64,000 bases of DNA from Eumeta japonica (GCA_005406025.1 BGZK01000097.1:62001-126000); one strand, 5' to 3'; shown: positions 1 through 12,413, counted from the stretch's first letter. A program made the numbers and translations. The notes: a model not told the origin generated them from the sequence alone.

Positions 1-2180
1 CAAATCGCCCTGTCAAGATGATGGTGGACGGCCTTTAAACTAGAATGGATCTCATAACGTTACAAAGGTCCAAAGACAGCAGGTAGCCATTATTGGTTTA
101 CTCCGTTTGCTCCCAGCAATCAAAATGATCGGGTTTTCGTCCTCCGTAAAATATGACGAGCGGTCCGAGCAAAAACGCTCAGTAAGGGATTCTTCTAAGT
201 TACAGATATTCTTCCAAGGTAGGTCCTTTTTTAAAGCCGCTGCTGTATTTGACAGAGAGGGAGCGGTTCACCGGAACTTTCACTCATTTTTCGAAACGCA
301 ACAATGGAAGCTGCCACTTTACGCCTACGAGGTATTTCACCGATCGAGCTAGCTAATTTAAAGTCACATTATAGTCCGCGGCATGGCGCTACTGCATACG
401 GCATATTGACAAGAGCATCACTACCGATTCCATAGGCTCGTTGTTCTCTCACATCAGTCACTAACAAAATGAATTATGATATAATTATAAAAACACAACT
501 AATCTATATGCTACACGTGCGCAAGTCTCAAATTATCTTTAAGATCGTAAACATCGCTGCCGGACCGTGAAAGATGTCGTAATAATTTATACCGTTCGAG
601 ACAATGGCGGCGGCGACAATAGTTGTGACGAACTTCGCGACAAAAATACGAATTTAAATAGGGTTGCTATTGCGAATGTTAAGATGCGAAGGTAATAAAA
701 AAAAGACATTACAATCTAATTAGAAATCTGAACACAGCATACAAGATTAGGTGGGGCCGGTGAGAATCTTTTGTATTCAAATTAATTTCTTTTTAATTTA
801 TTTTCTTTGACTCTATGATGACGTCAGTTATGAATTTAAATACTCTATTAATAACCATATAGCGTTTTAATAATAGCGGTTCCAACAAATATAAAGTCGA
901 TTTTTGCAAATAAACGGCAGATATTCGTATGTTTATGCTTATGAGAGATACAATATGAAAAGCGGACATTAAATGAATTTTAAAATTATTTTGTAATTAA
1001 ATTTAACAAAGTAATAAAGTGGAGTTCTTAATGGTTGGAGCAAAACCACCAAACAATGGTATTGGTTAAATTATTAGAGTAAAAAATCAGTCTCCTGGGA
1101 AAATGGGAGCATTGACAACCCTGAATAAGGCAAAGTCGACGGCGACGATGAAATATTAATATATTGAGACGTATTGTGTCCAGGTAAACATAAATTTGTT
1201 GTGATAGAACATATTTCGATGATTTTTGTGGGTATTCCGAAGTGAAAACAAAATAAAAATACTTAAAACTTTTTCCGATAACAATGCTAGGATGATGCAA
1301 TCAATAATAGAAAAAAATTAAAATGTGACAAATTTGACAGTGCTTTTAATTGCGTCATAAGATTAAATATTTATATTAAGCCTTTGGAAAAAACTAAAGG
1401 TATTCAATTAATAGAATATGTATTCGATGCCTACAAAATTCTATAAATAGTGATTACGAAATGTGTTATGTACCTAAATGCAATCTTTCCTATTAGTTTG
1501 AAATTCCAAATACTTTTAGTTCAAGAAAAAAGCCTCTCAAGATTGATGAATAGATTTATTTTTTTTAATAAACCCCTATGCCTTAAATATTTCATATGAA
1601 TGTATAAAATAAAAGTGACTCAATTTAGTATCTATTAAGAGACAAATAACAAAATTATAGGACCCTGTACGCCGTGTTCACGACACTTCTCTCATATAAG
1701 CGCACATCAAACAGCAGCCGTTAGCTGGTCTCGGCGTATAATGCGAGAATTTCATGAATAATATACTCACAAGCAAGAACGTTATTTCCTACATAAACCT
1801 TACTCCCCTCCACGAAATTAAAGAGCATTTATCACTAGACATTTCCTCGTAAAGAGCATTTTTTGCTCTCGATGTGAGCGTCTCGAGTTATTGAGGTTTA
1901 AATCTTTCTGGACACATGCCGTATTAAAGCATTATCGAAACAAATACGTGTATTTCGTATTTATTTAATAACTATCATTAGTTTTCTGATTATTTGAAAG
2001 TCTAATGTGAAAACGAATCGAGATTCAAGCACTAATGTAAATTATTTAAGAATAACAAAACAAACACATTATTTACGCAGATTTTTCGCTTATGTTTTAT
2101 TATTAAATTTTTATTTATTCAATTAAAAACTTTTTGCAATAATGGGGAATCGCAAAACTTTCTTTAAGAAAATATGCGAA
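1..2180. other. Upstream AT-rich DNA, no gene supported
   Basis: No reading frame here shows a recognisable protein family, codon bias or splice structure. The short open frame at 107-352 on the + strand has no family features and is best treated as chance. This is ordinary non-coding DNA upstream of the receptor gene. Confidence 0.5.
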
Positions 2181-2183
2181 GGA

Positions 2184-2268
2184 TGTCACGCCTACGTCGA
2201 AACTTGAATTTACTTAGATAAGTGATTTCAAGTTTAGAAATAGCCGTAGGTGTAGGCGCAGGCGTGAA
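2184..2268. repeat. Short imperfect inverted repeat
   Basis: A CACGCCTACG-type arm near 2187 is matched in reverse orientation by CGTAGGTGTAGGCGCAGGCGTG near 2246-2266, and the inner AAACTTGAA / TTCAAGTTT pair continues the stem. It is an imperfect foldback of about 85 bases. No transposase is nearby, and no function is claimed. Confidence 0.5.
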
Positions 2269-3097
2269 CAGACGGACACATTATTCTGAGCGATAGTCTA
2301 TTTAAATTAAACTATCTAATTAAACTATCACACAGACTGATATTTCACACTATTAACATTATCGAGATTATACATTTTTTAGAATTATGTCGTCCAACAA
2401 ATACGGAATTGTTCTTGGCTTTAACCATTCCCACTAATATTTCTGTCTCTTTTCACTAAATATAGTCCTGCACTTGGAATGGGAAAAAATTGTATGAGAA
2501 ATAACAATGTTGTAGCTCTTTTCGTTTCAAATTTAATACATTAAGTAGAGTGATGATTTATTCCCTTAGATTATATTGAAATTTTCTAACTAAAATAACT
2601 ATTTTTTAGATATTAACTACACATTTAATTTGTGTCGGGTATTCACAAAAAAGAAATACGTATTTTTATTCAATTCTGAATGTTTAATGCGAATCTGATT
2701 TACAACTGGCCAGTTTTAATTTGGAACTTAAATTAAAATGACATCAAACTTGACGCTTGTATACATATATGACCCTTCTTATGCTAGAGTAAAAGCAAAA
2801 AAAAGAAAATCTACGATAAGATTGTCTTTTTAATGTGGACCAATTATAATATTTAATTCATTGTTTTATTTTATTATTTTTTAGGATAACCGCCATATTA
2901 ACAGACATTCTTTGAAAAATGCAACTTTCTGTCTATTACGATTTAAACGATATGGTCCCTTAAAATTAGGACAAATTGACGTATGGACGACCCGACGCTA
3001 TAGGCTTAGTAATAAGTTTAGCACCTTTTAATTATAACGGAACCCTAAAAAAGATATTGATTCATTCCTTGAAGTTCGTTATTCGCTCCGAATTCCG

Positions 3098-3571
3098 TTA
3101 GCTTTTGCGATAATGCACCATCTCCAACAAATCTTGTACCGATTTTGATATCTCTTGTTTTTCACCAAGGACGAACTGGACAAATTTCTCCTGTGACAAA
3201 TTGATTTGATCGGTCCATCTTATGATTAACATAGTAAAATTTCTCTATCCTACTTTCAACTCTACCACAATTTCATTATCACATTTCACCCAAAAAGTTT
3301 CATCGTACATCGTAGATTTGTTGGAGCGTTTCAATTTCTTAAATTTTCCTTTCAATCTTATAAATCGCTTTCGCTGTATCCGGTTGGTTATCGCGTTTTT
3401 TATTTTCAATATTTCAAAAAATTTATTTTTATGAGAGGTCATAAGTAAGCCCGCACGGTCATATATTTGGAATTTGTTTCTTTTATGTGATTTAGAGGGA
3501 ACGAACGAGCATGCGGGCCATCGCAAGGTCACCGTTGCCCGCGTCCTTTGTTTTAAATTGCGAGAGTTCAA
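3098..3571 (-). pseudogene. Interrupted open frame of unknown family
   Basis: Read on the - strand, this frame stays open for about 157 codons with a single TAG (at 3245-3247) and closes at TAA (3098-3100). The product is basic and lysine-rich in its first two thirds (KGKFKKLKRSNKS-like stretch) and more acidic and amphipathic afterwards (LSQEKFVQFVLGEKQEISKS). That length is notable in DNA this AT-rich. The first 30 or so codons overlap a GAGCATGCGGGCC / GGTCACCG segment that resembles a lepidopteran short repeat, so part of the frame is probably repeat-derived. I do not recognise the family. A decayed transposon gene or a chance frame are both possible. Confidence 0.3.
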
Positions 3572-3804
3572 ACAGTTTTCGAATATGCTAGAATTTTATA
3601 ACTTGTATTGGTAAAATAACGCACTGAACACTTGATGTGGATTCATTGCATTATTTGATACGCAATTTTGTATCACATACAACGTATGAAATAATTTTTT
3701 TTCATCGAAAATCTTTTATGTATAATAATTATAAATCTTAAAATGTATTTTGATATCAAGTTAAGATTAAGCTATTCTTATAGATTATTATTATTATACA
3801 CGGG

Positions 3805-4800
3805 AACGGAACACTTTTTAGGCAAGGGCCAGAAGGTCTTCTGTACTTTTGTAGTTGTGGAAAAAGCTTATGATAAAGTTAAGAGGAATAATTATCTATG
3901 AGAGACCCCGTCCATGCATAGTGGGAGTAGCAGATTGATATGGACGCGTATCTCTGTACAGAAGTTATAGCGGCGGTGTCAGAAGAAATGGGGGATAACG
4001 ACACCCGCAGGGGTGTCATGTAGAGATTTATAGCTTCACCGTGGTCATTCAACCCATTCATGGATGGCTGTCTGTATGATTTAAAAGATTATGAGTGTGG
4101 TCTAGAATAGATGAGCTATCTGTAAAATGACTGCCGCTTATAGACAACCGAGTAATTCATTGCGCTGTAGACGTGCGAGTTAAAGGAGATGATAACTAAA
4201 ATAATGATTCTTTTAAGAAAAGAGGTATAAAAACAAAATTTGTATACTTGAGTGGTTTGTTTGCAAATAACGGTAAACATGATAGACATATTGAAAGGAG
4301 AGTAAATGCGGGAAATAAAGTGAATGGGACCTTGCTTACTACTATGAATAGCAAAAGGGTCTCATGACAAGCGTCATTGGCTGTCCATAATAGGACACCG
4401 ATACCAATGTCCGTGTACGTGTGAAAGCTGAGTACGGTAGAAGAAAAATGAAAGTAGAGTCATTCGATGCGATTCCTGCGCAGTGCGTGGAGTGTTTTTT
4501 AAAGATAGATTTAAGAACAGTGATGCCGGTGAGCGGCGTGGTTTCAAACATGTAGTCACTAGCATAAAGCAGATAAAGATATGTTTCGTCGGTTTGGCTA
4601 ACTGAAAAGGATGGCTGATAGTAGACTGATAAACAAATTTACAGAGTAAATGCATGTGGTCAAAGGGTCGGCAAGGTTGCCCTAGAAGTCCTATTCCGGC
4701 CAAATTGGTAACATATTAAAAAAGAACCAAATTTTAAACACCTGAAACCGACGAGATTGCATGATATGATTAATGGCTGTCAGTGAAGCAAAAGAGAGAT
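3805..4800 (+). mobile_element. RTE-type non-LTR reverse transcriptase relic
   Basis: Joining frames across several stops and frameshifts gives a recognisable endonuclease/reverse-transcriptase of the lepidopteran RTE type. The early RT block reads KGQKVFCTFVVVEKAYDKV (from about 3822). Next come SPW.FNPFMDGCLYDLKDYECGL (about 4038-4105), CELKEM (about 4170), and a post-RT block IERRVNAGNKVNGTLL (about 4290-4335). The C-terminal end reads LMAVSEAKERCKVLSV (about 4770-4815). The order of blocks matches the family from RT domain to C-terminus, but the endonuclease domain and 5' part are missing. The copy cannot encode a working protein. A second relic with the same C-terminal pattern lies at 61960-62260 on the other strand. 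Confidence 0.8.
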
Positions 4801-5719
4801 GCAAAGTTCTTTCTGTTCATGAAAAAAATATACAATATAATTAATTGATACAATAATCATTCAAAATATTTTTTTTTTACTTGTCTGTAGCATATGTAGG
4901 ACGTTAGTTCGTTTTTTTTTAAGTTGCACTAGACAAGTATTATTGTAGAAATTGGCAATGTCAAACAGTGCCACTGTGCATTTCTGGCACTGCGTAGTGA
5001 ATGCACGCGCGCGCGAGTAATTTTTCTTGCTTAATTAAGCATTAAAATTGTTATTGTTAGCATCGTATGTTATCTAATACAACTAAATGTTCACTGAAAC
5101 AGGTTGAATAATATATTTTCAAGCTAGAAAAAGAATCATGTTAATCGGAGCGGTGGTTCTTGAGCCATAAGAATATAAACGAACAGACGGGTAGGGAGAC
5201 ATCGTGTTTTATAATAGTATGCATGGATTTGAATAATTTTAGTGACTAAAATAAAATGAAAAGTAAAAAGTAAAATGAAAAAAAAACATTTAAACCCCAC
5301 TAAACGCCCTCAGTGCTTCGTTAAAAGCTTTGTTCTCTACTTATTTATTTTGCGCTTGCACCGAAAATGACCCATTAGTTGCTTTACGATTCCCGTTCGC
5401 ATTTTAGTATTATGTTTATTGATACGTAAGATGATGAGATGAAGTTGCGGAAGTGTATCGAGATCCTGGTACAAGAGGTGACACGAGGTGACATAATCTC
5501 TGTCTACCCTTCTAAGAGATGTGTGTTCAATATGCATATTATGCGTGCTTACTAATACATAAATTAAAGCTACAACATTTTTTTGTGATCAAAAGTGACC
5601 ATGTAAGTAATAGCGGTCTCATCAAGTTTTTATCACCCCGTTATCGAGTCATATACACCGACAACATTTCTATTCCAGATTTAGGGCTTGGGCCTAAGCT
5701 GTCCGGTGTGCGGTAACAA
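4801..5719. other. Non-coding stretch
   Basis: AT-rich DNA with a short GCGCGCGC run near 5006. No gene, RNA or clear repeat is visible. Confidence 0.45.
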
Positions 5720-5856
5720 TATCCAGCGGGCCTAGCATGACGCTCTAGACAAGAGTTTCTTCATAGGACTATTCTTTACGCGCCAACACAATGAGCGAAA
5801 GGGACAGCCTTTTAGAGAGACTGTTGTCTAGGGCGTCATGCTAGACCCTCTGGATA
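5720..5856. mobile_element. Small foldback MITE flanked by TA
   Basis: The two ends are inverted copies of each other over about 40 bases. The left end reads TCCAGCGGGCCTAGCATGAC and the right end, reverse-complemented, reads TCCAGAGGGTCTAGCATGAC; both then continue with CTAGACAA. TA lies directly outside both ends, as expected for a TA target-site duplication. The element is about 137 bases long and has no coding capacity. Inside are palindromic stretches around ATAGGACTATTC. The TA duplication suggests mobilisation by a Tc1/mariner-like or similar transposase, but that is inference. Confidence 0.7.
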
Positions 5857-5930
5857 GGCTGCTTAATGTGCTTCCTCGAGACACGGAGAGAATTTTTTAA
5901 TTCGCCCGAAGTCAAAAAAGTCATCATTCG

Positions 5931-5992
5931 ATCAGAATTCGAACTGAGTACCCTTTGGTTAGAAGGCTACACTTGACCATTCGGCTGTTACC
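5931..5992 (-). repeat. tRNA-like sequence, probable SINE head
   Basis: On the - strand this reads GGTCAAGTGTAGCC, CTTCTAACCAAAG, then CAGTTCGAATTCTG. These resemble a D-arm/A box, an anticodon arm (loop CTAACCA with T33 and anticodon AAC) and a T-arm/B box. The T stem does not pair well, so this is a decayed tRNA-derived repeat or tRNA pseudogene and not a working tRNA-Val. Confidence 0.4.
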
Positions 5993-8639
5993 GTTCTACT
6001 GACATTTCAGTATTGCTATCATGACTTATCGAAAATCTTTGGAAACAAGCATATATGATTTTTCGCCTGACAACACTACGTCAATCATTCAAATCGTCAT
6101 TCGTACCAGTCTAACTCAGATTTTGAAAGTCTAATTCTGTTTTACCATAATTTATTGTTTGTCAGTTAGTTAAATGAATGTTATGGAAGAGATTAAAAAT
6201 GTACAATCTTATTTTAAGATCAATTAAATATCGAAATGGCACATTTTCTGATCAGCGATATTATAGAAATAAAATAAAATTCTATCACACCGAAGGAGAA
6301 GTTCTAACTGAAATATCAGATATGTAAACGTATTTTTACAAAAGTAACGGCTAGTGAGTTAAAATTAACTATCTAAAATTGTAATACCATTGAAAATTGT
6401 GAATTATTATTTAAATCGCTTAACACGTATTTCTTAACACATATTTGTCTTATGAACATTTTGTATCATAAAGTAATACTCAAACAGTCTGGTTGGATCG
6501 TATTCAACGTAAAGTGAAATCGAGCGAATATTTTATTAGTATTTTATATACTTTTCTCGCTTGAAAATATATAAATAATGAGGAACATTCATGGAATTTC
6601 ATATCGATGTCGATGTAAAGGAAAATAAATAAAAAAAAAACCCTTTTCACTTCACAAACACTTAAACATGTTCAGGCTCGCTTCGCTCAACGTCTAATGC
6701 AGAGAGGATTTGTTTATATAAATGGGACTGTTGTATATACACCGAGTTTGTTTTGTTTGCGAGTGTTGAAACTCGATTACAGCGACATTATCCTCTGACG
6801 GGCGCAATATCTTGTACAAGTCACCGAGATAACTTGTAGTCGAGATGACTTGTACCACCCCCACCCCCACCGACGAGTTTTATTATACAAGCGTCAGTTT
6901 TAAGGAGTTTTCAGTTTTATGTAGCATAGTAAATTTTTTCATGATAGTCACGAAAGCAGCGACTGAAACTTTATGTGCTCTGGTCACGCGGGTGACGTGT
7001 TTGCTTCTGTTGCGAGAAGTCGTGATATCGATTCTTCCAGTCGATAATTTTGCATACGGAGTTGTATCGTTTTTACATCGTCGCCTTGATTTTAAGAGTT
7101 ACGTCATGTAAATTAGGTTACGTCATGAGTTCATCGAAAGATGTATTTATATTCGACCTAAAATTTTTTTAGTTCGAGAGCGTTGGCGGCTTGTCGTAAA
7201 CTAAACATTTCAGGGTTTAATTCTGACTAATGGCAAATCAATCAATGACCAGAATGTTGATTTTAATCTTATTAAACCATCCGCTCTTTGCCTCAGAGAG
7301 CAAACCAATTCATAACTCGCGAAGGTTGTCATCGCGCCGATGGCAGCACGATGTGAAATAAAAATGGACATGGGACAATGGGGTGTATTTAGAGAAATTT
7401 ATTTTCATTCCTCGAAATAATTAAGCTTAAATAGACGAGATAGAATCTGATCACAAATTGTTCAAACCATTAGGTAAGAGAATGTTCAAAATTTAATCAC
7501 TTATTATGTATTCTATTTATCCTTCCTTAATTCTAGTTATTTACCTATGAAGATATTTCTATTAGGATCTGCTAAGAACCTGGATATTTTGGTGAATATT
7601 AAAAATATATCGATATAAATAGAGTGTCACCTCTAGTAATGCTACGAAATTAGGCGTGTAATTTTATTAAAATTTATACATCAGTTTAATAGTCTGTAAC
7701 TAAATGAACAACCTCGTTCAGTATATTCAACATTGAGTTCAGAGTTTCTTTGCTTACAAACTGTCACATGTCGCATGTGCGCGAATATAATGTTGTATAT
7801 GAGACATGAAACCACATTCGTGCGAAGGTATATTTGCGGTATTTTATAACCCAGCTTCAAATCGCATTTATTTGTGGATGCAAATTTAATAGACACTGCC
7901 GAAATATATGCACACATACGCTTTATTATTACTGGTATTCGTATTATGCTTATGTTAGTAGTAGTTTCGAATTTAGACATGCATTCTCGATTTTCAATGT
8001 CGCACGAGATGTTCCACCGTTTCGTCGGTCGGTCCACATCTTTGCCAATAACGCCGAATATCGGTAAACAGTTTTGGCATAATCTTAGTTATAAATAACA
8101 CAAAGTTTGAGAGGCGCCATATTTTGTCACAACAGCTGAATAAATAACAGCTATCGTTCGATGTCAACACGCTCGGATAGGTATTTGGAAATTGTAATTA
8201 CAAGGTAATAGCTTTATTTTAATTACATTATTTACCTGTAAGAGGTGCTGATGCAGCGGTCAGGAGTGGTGTCAATAATAGATTTCGTACTGTACGGGGT
8301 TCGATTCGGAGTGAGTTTTTAGCTTGACCCGAATCAAGAAACCAGGTTAAGCCGTCGGGCTTGGACATTGCAACCGGATGATGACGGTCGATAGTAGCCG
8401 GTACATTGGTAGTGGATATCTGCACTTACGTCCTTGTGGATGTAGGTAAATTGGATCTTATCACGACTCGAACCGCAGTTTCAATCTCAACTCCACGGCT
8501 AAGCGTGATTACGCCGATATCTTTTATGAAGCCTGTGTGTCTAAATTTAACTATACATAGTTTTGGACATTCCGTAATCAATCTCTAACATTTCGCTTAG
8601 GTATTCTTTTTCATTTATTTTGTAATTATTTTGTAGAAC
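5993..8639. other. Non-coding stretch
   Basis: No gene is supported. A GGTTCGATTCGG sequence near 8299 could be the B box of another decayed tRNA-derived repeat, but no matching A box is convincing. Short open frames at 6845-7111, 7681-8098 and 8228-8588 show no family features. Confidence 0.4.
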
Positions 8640-9352
8640 TCGAATATATCATAAGCGATAGCCTACCAAAAATATTTTTTGTTTGAATAGCTTGATAACA
8701 TACTTTATTTTACTGTGGGCTCATGCCGCTGTTATTCATAAAATTTTCGGGCAGGAGAAACTGGCCGTTTGGTAGATTTACAAACTAGGGTTTCGAGGTT
8801 AAGAACAAAGTTTAATCATATTGCGATTCTGATGAAACGCATTTCAATGGCATGAAATCTAGCATCTCAATTTATATACGAAATTCTTATACATGTAGAG
8901 ATAAAATATATAAGATAAATTATAATCCGTATAAACTAAATACTGTAAATAAATATGAACTGTATTTAACGTGTCGGTCGACTACACAAAGTCACGTATC
9001 CTTTTAAGCGTCTCTATTTGCGCATGTTCAATAAGGTCCCTGTAGATATTCAAAAGGCTGTGAATTTAAGGACATTATTAAATAAATATTTAGTGAAAAA
9101 GGGTTGACAGAATTTTTGAATATTTAATACGTACCCATGGACAAAGTCAGCTGATCTCAACAGGTTATTTCGTTCTGCAATAGTTTTAGATTTCATTCAA
9201 ATTGTTTAGTAGAAATTTGATTAAGAGCTTATTGCTTGTTCGCCTTGACATGGAACTTGGTTAGGTCTTTAAAAGAAGTGGTAAATTCATGAAATATGTC
9301 GAAGTATTTCAAGTGTTGTGTTATGAATAGCGAAATAAAAATATTTTGGATG
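8640..9352 (+). mobile_element. CR1/Jockey-like retrotransposon 3' end, decayed
   Basis: Pieces of the C-terminal reverse-transcriptase region are readable in shifted frames: LLWAHAAVIHKIF followed by QEKLAVW and IYKLGFRG (about 8712-8800), SQFIYEILIHV (about 8865-8900), and KRLYLRMFNKVPVDIQKA (about 9007-9060) closing with KYLVKKG and a stop near 9108. The tail at 9290-9352 (AAGTGTTGTGTTATGAATAGCGAAATAAAAATATTTTGGATG) resembles the tail at 37075-37130. A 3'-truncated, inactive insertion in + orientation. Confidence 0.7.
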
Positions 9353-10864
9353 TAAATAAAAAAAAAGGATTTCTTTTAATAGTTTTCACGTATTGAAGTG
9401 TCACACAGAGCACGTTAAGCTATAGGCACCGAATATTAATTCTGTATTAGTGACAGAAAGCCAGCGATCTCCAAACCTCATTCGACCAACGTGAAGGACG
9501 TTTGATTCAGGTATCTCGATTTGAGAGAGATGAGGGGATGATATGCTTGTTTAATGGGATGATACAATCCTCTGACTACTAAAATAAATTTTTCGCAATG
9601 GATAAGGTCGGTTCAAAATGTATTTCATTTTCAAATTTGCCTTAACGATAGAAGTATTTTAAGCGATTGGCTTAAAATTATAAGTCCTTCGGCTTTATTT
9701 GTTAAAGTTTATAACTTTTATCGAACATAAAAAATATTTGGCTTGCGTTGATCATTTTATTTGTTCTACTGTAAATATAGTTTGGTCAGCCATATTAGAT
9801 TTATTTGACCATATTATGCCTAAAAAAATGTATTAAAAATTGCATTAAAAATTATTCAAACGCGCATTAACTTTTATCTTTTTATGGAAAATTAGGCAAT
9901 TTCGGATTACATTTTTGTACATTGGCGCATGTTCTACTATTTAAAAGCTATCTCGTATAATCCTCACTGAGCTTAAGTATCACGAAAAGCTCAGTACAGC
10001 AACGAGATCGGCGATTATATTAAACGTATCGATATAACTGAAGTATCGATTAAATTAACAACCAGTCAGAGACGAAGCGCTTAACGCGATTGGCTGTTTA
10101 GCGTAACGATGAAAATTTCAATGTCCTTCCGTCAATCACGGATTGCGGAACGCGAAGTCGGAGTGCGCAGGCGTCACTCTAATCACTAATAATCTAATTG
10201 AATTCATTCCTTACAAATTTGAGACTATTCATCAAAGACAGATTTTCGTTTCTTCCCTTCGGCCGGGCGCGGGGGCGGCGGGGTGGAGGCTAAAGCAATC
10301 AGCGTTAGTGTTGATATTATTAGGGTCTTAATGGAGTTTGAATATCTCAAATGCTTCAAATCGTAGACAATATAAATTGATTGCGAGATATTTGAAGTTG
10401 AATTGAAGTTTTTTCTAACTAAGAAGACGTCTATTGCTTCTTCTTATTATTCGTACTATCTATATATTTATTTTTTTATAGTACTAGTTTTTTTGTTCTT
10501 TGCAGTTGATAAAGAAAAACGTAGATTAATACGATATTGTCGTATTAGTCTGTTGTGAATCTGTTTGCCTGTGGTTTAAAATCATTTTTTTTTGCCTTTT
10601 TATGTATCCAAAAGGTCGATTTTAAGAACATAATCATAAATAAATTTACTAGATATTGTTTATTTATTTTTTTCCAATCGCAGAACTTTACACTATATAT
10701 TGTAGTTAATGATTTTTTGTTATACAAATAAATGCGTACGGTTAACATCGCATTCGCAATTCAATAAGTGTAATAATTATACAAATCGTCGTGTCGAACA
10801 GGACTACAATGTAGATCGCGAGTCAACGGCCGATCGGTAAAATGGTGTAAACAACCGTGATAAA
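9353..10864 (+). promoter_or_regulatory. Upstream region and 5' UTR of receptor gene (inferred)
   Basis: This stretch precedes the first coding exon on the same strand. No TATA box or initiator can be assigned. A GC- and CpG-richer segment at about 10060-10300 (GCGAAGTCGGAGTGCGCAGGCG, later GGCCGGGCGCGGGGGCGGCG) stands out in AT-rich surroundings and is a candidate promoter-proximal region. Two minimal upstream frames lie just before the start codon. The transcription start is unknown, and further non-coding exons could lie upstream. Confidence 0.35.
10809..10850 (+). promoter_or_regulatory. Two minimal upstream ORFs
   Basis: An ATG immediately followed by TAG (10809-10814) and an ATG-GTG-TAA (10842-10850) lie within 60 bases of the first in-frame ATG of the receptor. 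Start-stop and two-codon upstream frames often slow scanning ribosomes. If the 5' UTR includes them, they could lower translation from 10865 or favour a downstream start. Their presence is visible; the effect is inferred. Confidence 0.4.
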
Positions 10865-11711
10865 ATGATAAAGGGAGTCGTGCAGGCGATTCACCAGAAA
10901 GATGATGAAACCAAAACATGGTTGATCAGTGACACCCACGACAGATTGAATCATGGAGACTTTAGTGAACCCTACAACGAAACACCTGCGCCTCTGGACG
11001 ATGTACAAACGTTCAAGGTTCAAATGCCGAGAATGAAACGTAAAAATACTAAAATACCAGTCCTGATATGCATCTCATTATTTTACGTGTGTGTTTTAAA
11101 CGTGATAATCATGTGTGATGTTAGCGTTAATGGTGTAAATAAGAGGATCGGAGGCGAACGCGAGGTGAACGCGACTATCGGTGTTCACAAGTGGCGGGCG
11201 CACGCGCACAAAAACGATGCGAAAATACGCGAAGATAAGTTTCTGCGAAAGGGTCGTTCTTCCTCCGTCCGCGGCAGGAAGATCGATAAGGGGAAACACA
11301 TCAGAGCTGATCTACAGGATTTCAGCATATACGGTTACGATAAGAAGACGATAGAGGAAAACTTGAACGCGACCACCGTGGACTTGTACGATGACTCTAA
11401 AGCGATCGGCTTCCCTCACGACTTGGCGTCCACGCCGTACTACGTGAAGAAGATAAACTTCAATCTGAGGCCGGAAAGCCATCAGTTCAACGAGAAGATC
11501 CTAAAGTTGGGCGTGTTGCTGCCCGCCGATCCGAAGCACGTGTTCTCGCTGGTCAAAGTGCTGCCGACCGTGGAGATGGCGATAGCGAGGGTCACGAGAG
11601 ACGACGGCCCGCTGCCGGCCTGGCGAATCTTGGTCGACTATAGAGACACCGGCTGCTCCTCGGTCACGGGACCTCTGGCGGCCTTCGAGTTCTACATTAA
11701 CGGATGGGCTG
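10865..11711 (+). CDS. Receptor exon 1: N-terminus and start of ligand-binding domain
   Basis: Encodes residues 1-282 plus the first base of codon 283; the donor is G|GTGAGT. A hydrophobic segment at residues 64-84 (IPVLICISLFYVCVLNVIIMC) looks like a signal peptide core. If translation starts at 10865 it is preceded by 63 mostly polar residues. Starts at M54 (11024, context CAAATG) or M57 (11033) would give a conventional secretory signal. Residues 85-210 are low-similarity, basic around 126-142, with N-glycosylation motifs at N102 and N168. The family domain begins near residue 211 with KILKLGVLLPADPKHVFSLV, followed by KVLPTVEMAIARV and DTGCSSVTGPLAA. C264 corresponds to the first conserved cysteine of natriuretic-peptide receptors. 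The ligand-binding fold is extracellular. The ligand is unknown. Confidence 0.88.
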
Positions 11712-12219
11712 GTGAGTTTCACGTCACGCAATTTAAGTTTAATACATAATTGATGGCGTCTTTTTTTTTTGGTTTTATCGTGCTTTTAAGGAGATTGTTA
11801 ATTAAAACAGGGTAATTAACTTCGTCCGGGATGTGATTATTATTTGTAATGTTTTCGATCGATATTATCAATGTGGAAACCTGATCTTTATTTATAGCAA
11901 AATTATTCCGTCTTCAATGGTTCTAGTTTTTAATTTGTCTTCATTCGAACGCGTTATAAAAATGCGCTGTATGGAATATTGCCCGGATTTTTGTGGGTAT
12001 TTTACAATTTATATTTTGCAATGAATTGGTTATATGGATTTTAGTTAAAATTTTAGGATTCTTTGTCAATAATATTTTTTCTCAAATATCAGGATAAAAT
12101 ATGATATTGGATAGGGTAATGTCATTCATATAAAAATGCTTATAACATAATTGCTTAAATTATTTTTTATTTTCAGAATACAATGCAATATTACCGTATT
12201 TTCCCCCATTCTCTTTCAG

Positions 12220-12413
12220 ATGCTTTCATAGGACCCGGTTGCGAATATGTAATAGCTCCTGTCGCAAGATATGCCGGGCCTTGGAACATACCGGTGCTGA
12301 CTCCAGGAGCACAAGCGGAAGCTTTTCTGCACAAACAGCCCAGTTACGCGACCCTGACGAGGATGATGGGCAGTTACAAGCACGCCGGGGACGCGCTATG
12401 GCATATATTTCAG
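12220..12413 (+). CDS. Receptor exon 2: ligand-binding domain, GPGC motif
   Basis: Acceptor CTCTTTCAG|ATGC and donor CAG|GTGAGT. With the G carried over from exon 1 it encodes residues 283-347, starting DAFIGPGCEYVIAPVARYAG and continuing through WNIPVLTPGAQAEAF to DALWHIFQ. The IGPGC.Y..APV pattern and the W..P.LT.GA block are hallmarks of the NPR/receptor-cyclase extracellular domain. C290 should pair with C264 of exon 1, by analogy with the family. Intron 1 is only 508 bases, so exons 1 and 2 form a compact block well separated from the rest of the gene. Confidence 0.92.

Noticed and set aside
3879..4703. Two or three - strand frames in this region
   Set aside because: They are shadows of the + strand reverse-transcriptase relic.
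5931..5992. Functional tRNA-Val(AAC)
   Set aside because: The anticodon loop looks right, but the T stem and acceptor do not pair.
8250..8310. tRNA gene or SINE around GGGTTCGATTCGG
   Set aside because: Only a B-box-like string; no convincing A box or cloverleaf.
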